DNA of 64,000 nt from Azospirillum sp. TSH58 (GTDB lineage: Bacteria; Pseudomonadota; Alphaproteobacteria; Azospirillales; Azospirillaceae), in NCBI RefSeq assembly GCF_003119115.1, contig NZ_CP022367.1, forward strand, positions 385,001 through 449,000. The letters run 5' to 3'. The notes below the pieces were generated by a model that was not told where the DNA came from, ran no database searches, and worked only from the letters and a program-made list of their open reading frames with translations. The position numbers and the translations under genes were made by a program. Below are positions 61,991-64,000 of the stretch, piece after piece (position 1 is the stretch's first letter; each line of letters begins with the position of its first letter).

Positions 61991-63427
61991 ATGAGCCTCG
62001 AACCGAACTTCGAACATCTGCGGGCCAGGGCCGTGGAGTCGCTGTTCCACCATCTGGCGGACGCCTGCGTCGGGCTGATCGTGGTCGACCGGGACGCGCG
62101 GATCGCCTGGATCGGCGACCGCTATCTGGAGTTGCTGGGCTATTCCGGGAACCCGGACGACGCGCTGGGCCGCCCGGTGGAGGAGGTCATCCCCAACAGC
62201 CAGATGCGCCATGTGGTGGAGAGCGGGCAGACCATGCTGCTCGACCTCATGGACATCGGGGAGCGGACCATCGTGGTGACCCGCCTGCCGCTGCGCGAGG
62301 AGGACGGGACGCTGATCGGCGCCATCGGCTTCGCCCTGTTCGACCGGGCCGACCGGCTGCGCCCGCTGATGTCGAAGTACCAGAAGCTCCAGGAGGAGCT
62401 GAACCGCACCCGGCAGGAGCTGGCGCAGGAGCGGCGCGCGAAATACTCCCTGTCGCAGATGATCGGCAACAGCGATTCCATGCGCGAGGTCAAGCGGCTG
62501 GCCCGCCGCGCGGCGCAGCTCGACAGCACCGTGCTGCTGCTGGGCGAGACCGGCACCGGCAAGGAACTGCTGGCCCACGGCATCCACGCCGCCAGCCCGC
62601 GCGCCGGTGCGCCCTTCGTCGGGGTGAACGTCGCGGCGATCCCGGAGAATCTGTTGGAATCGGAGCTGTTCGGCGTCGCCCCCGGCGCCTACACCGGCGC
62701 CGACCGCAAGATGCGCGAAGGCAAGTTCCAGTTGGCCGACGGCGGCACCCTGTTCCTGGACGAGATCGGCGACATGCCGCTGCCGCTCCAGGCCAAGCTG
62801 CTGCGCGTGCTTCAGGAGCGGGAGTTCGAGGCGGTCGGCTCCAACAAGGTGGTGCGCGTCGATCTGCGCGTCATCGCGGCGACCAGCCGCGACCTCGACG
62901 CCCTGGTCCGCGAGCGGCAATTCCGCGCCGACCTCTATTACCGTCTGAACGTGGTTCCGATCACCCTGCCGCCGCTGCGCGACCGGACGGACGACATCGG
63001 CAGCATCGCCGACCGCATCCTCGACGAGCTGGCCTTCACCACCGCCGCCCCATCGCGGGAACTGACCGCCGGGGCCATCGCCGTGCTGGAGGATTACGAC
63101 TGGCCGGGCAACGTGCGGGAGCTGCGCAACGTGCTGGAGCGGGTGTCGGCCATGACCGACGACACGGCCCTGACCGCCGAGCACATCCGCGGCGCCCTGC
63201 CGCGCGCGGCGGGTCCCGCCGGCCCGGGCGAGCGCCCGGCGGAGAGTGGAGACCGTCCCTTGAGCGACGTGCTGAAGGAGACGGAACGCGCGGCCATCGT
63301 CGGTGCCCTGTCCCGCACCGGCGGGGTGAAGGCGAAGGCCGCCAAGCTGCTGGGGATTTCGCGCGCCTCGCTCTACGAGCGGATGCAGGCGCTGGGGATC
63401 AGGGAGGACACGCAGGGGACGGTGTAG
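61991..63427 (+). CDS. PAS-AAA+ sigma54-dependent transcriptional activator
   Basis: Enhancer-binding protein that remodels sigma54 polymerase. The 478-residue protein starts at 61991 after a GGAAGAAGG stretch. Domains: N-terminal PAS sensor (about 20-125, CVGLIVVDRDARIAWIGDRY), a helical linker, the AAA+ domain with Walker A GETGTGKE (185-192), the sigma54-contact loop GAYTGA (232-237, Tyr for the commoner Phe) and Walker B GGTLFLDEIGDM. A C-terminal Fis-type helix-turn-helix (KAKAAKLLGISRASLYERM) ends it. There is no receiver domain, so it senses directly or through the PAS. Its target is unknown; the convergent pyruvate formate-lyase gene is a candidate. Confidence 0.93.
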   Translation: MSLEPNFEHLRARAVESLFHHLADACVGLIVVDRDARIAWIGDRYLELLGYSGNPDDALGRPVEEVIPNSQMRHVVESGQTMLLDLMDIGERTIVVTRLPLREEDGTLIGAIGFALFDRADRLRPLMSKYQKLQEELNRTRQELAQERRAKYSLSQMIGNSDSMREVKRLARRAAQLDSTVLLLGETGTGKELLAHGIHAASPRAGAPFVGVNVAAIPENLLESELFGVAPGAYTGADRKMREGKFQLADGGTLFLDEIGDMPLPLQAKLLRVLQEREFEAVGSNKVVRVDLRVIAATSRDLDALVRERQFRADLYYRLNVVPITLPPLRDRTDDIGSIADRILDELAFTTAAPSRELTAGAIAVLEDYDWPGNVRELRNVLERVSAMTDDTALTAEHIRGALPRAAGPAGPGERPAESGDRPLSDVLKETERAAIVGALSRTGGVKAKAAKLLGISRASLYERMQALGIREDTQGTV

Positions 63428-63429
63428 AA

Positions 63430-63564
63430 GCCCTTCTCCCCTCTGGGGAGAAGGGTATGGGATGAGGGGGCGGCCGCAAGGCCGGAAATGCACTGCATTG
63501 AGGCTGCGTTGACGCCCTGACGGGCGCCCCCTCACCCTAACCCTCTCCCCAAAGGGGAGAGGGG
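63430..63564. repeat. Dispersed intergenic palindrome, copy 6
   Basis: Left unit CCCTTCTCCCC...GGGGAGAAGGG with GGGATGAGGGGGC; right unit GCCCCCTCACCCTAACCCTCTCCCC...GGGGAGAGGGG. It fills the gap between the convergent activator and pflB genes and may terminate both. Confidence 0.85.
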
Positions 63565-63576
63565 ACTTTCAGGGAC

Positions 63577-64000
63577 TCAATGCGCGCCGTGGAAGGTGCG
63601 GCTGATGACGTCCATCTGCTGCTCGCGGGTCAGCTTGATGAAGTTCACCGCGTAGCCCGACACCCGGATGGTCAGCTGCGGGTACAGCTCCGGATGGTCC
63701 ATGGCGTGCAGCAGCGTCTCGCGGTCGAAGACGTTCACGTTGATGTGGTGGCCGCCCTGGCCGAAATAGCCGTCGAGCATGCCCACGAGGTTCGCCACCC
63801 GCTCGCCCTCGGTCGGCCCCAGCGCGCCGGGCACGATGGTGAAGGTGTAGCTGATGCCGTCCTGGGCGTGCGCGTAGGGCAGCTTGGCCACCGATGCCAT
63901 CGAGGCGATCGCCCCCTTGCGGTCGCGCCCGTGCATCGGGTTGGCCCCCGGCGCGAAGGGCTGGCCGGCCTTGCGCCCGTCCGGCGTGTTGCCCGTCTTC
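63577..64000 (-). CDS. pflB: Pyruvate formate-lyase (PflB), C-terminal part; 5' end outside window
   Basis: Glycyl-radical enzyme converting pyruvate and CoA to acetyl-CoA and formate under anoxia. Only the last 140 or so residues lie in the window; the frame is open to the edge. The C-terminal glycyl-radical domain is unmistakable: TPDGRKAGQPFAPGANPMHG, GGHHINVNVFDRETLLHAM and the radical motif RVSGYAVNF with its Gly. Activating enzyme (PflA) is not in the window. Named PFL over other glycyl-radical enzymes because the C-terminal GRKAGQPFAPGANPMHGRD segment is PFL-typical. Confidence 0.9.
   Translation of the reverse strand, partial: KTGNTPDGRKAGQPFAPGANPMHGRDRKGAIASMASVAKLPYAHAQDGISYTFTIVPGALGPTEGERVANLVGMLDGYFGQGGHHINVNVFDRETLLHAMDHPELYPQLTIRVSGYAVNFIKLTREQQMDVISRTFHGAH

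Overview
The window is uniformly GC-rich, with almost every third codon position G or C, and its genes are tightly packed with many ATGA/GTGA stop-start overlaps. Gene content (Imp-type T6SS, SpoIIE-type regulator, ECF sigma/ChrR pair, DinB with an N-terminal zinc ribbon, dispersed CCCTCTCCCC-type intergenic palindromes) suggests an alphaproteobacterium, most likely a rhodospirillalean such as Azospirillum. The taxonomic call is inference from style and content, not from a marker gene.

Layout. 1-3008 (minus): a molybdate operon, modE-modA-modB-modC, with modC cut by the window edge and a near-consensus ModE box just upstream of modE. 3009-4162: an intergenic region and a SIMPL-domain protein. 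4245-34875: a large type VI secretion locus in two divergent arms. The left arm (minus, from 21197 down to 4245) encodes two membrane sensor-like proteins, a SpoIIE-type phosphatase that appears catalytically dead, a lytic transglycosylase, two SPOR proteins, a TssJ-like lipoprotein, TssK, TssL, TssM (no Walker A), TssA, a second Hcp, a YqhA-family membrane protein and a pentameric ligand-gated ion channel homologue. The right arm (plus, 21366-34342) encodes a small unknown protein, a J-domain-like protein, TssB, TssC, Hcp, TssE, TssF, TssG, TssH/ClpV, VgrG and a MORN-repeat protein; a DUF4280 PAAR-like gene faces it. 34970-36169: dinB.

36418-60581: a catecholate siderophore island with three Fur-box-like palindromes. 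Box 1 precedes two small membrane proteins and a PepSY membrane protein. Box 2 precedes the TonB-dependent receptor, followed by an EntS-like exporter and an RND membrane-fusion/permease pair. Box 3 precedes entC-entE-entB-entA-mbtH, a dimodular NRPS (C-A-T-C-A-T-TE) and a lipoprotein Fes-like esterase. EntC, EntB and EntA make 2,3-dihydroxybenzoate; EntE loads it on the EntB carrier domain; the NRPS joins it to an unidentified residue X and serine (the second A domain carries the full EntF serine code), so a DHB-X-Ser product is predicted. Export, re-uptake and hydrolysis genes are all present; the phosphopantetheinyl transferase and the inner-membrane ferric-siderophore ABC importer are not in the window.

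60559-64000: an ECF sigma factor with a ChrR-type zinc anti-sigma factor, a divergent PAS-AAA+ sigma54 activator, and the 3' end of a pyruvate formate-lyase gene.

A family of intergenic palindromes (six full or partial copies: 25243, 28717, 34354, 43399, 51643, 63430) is scattered through the window; one copy has run into the 3' end of tssG and appears to supply its last 50 or so codons.
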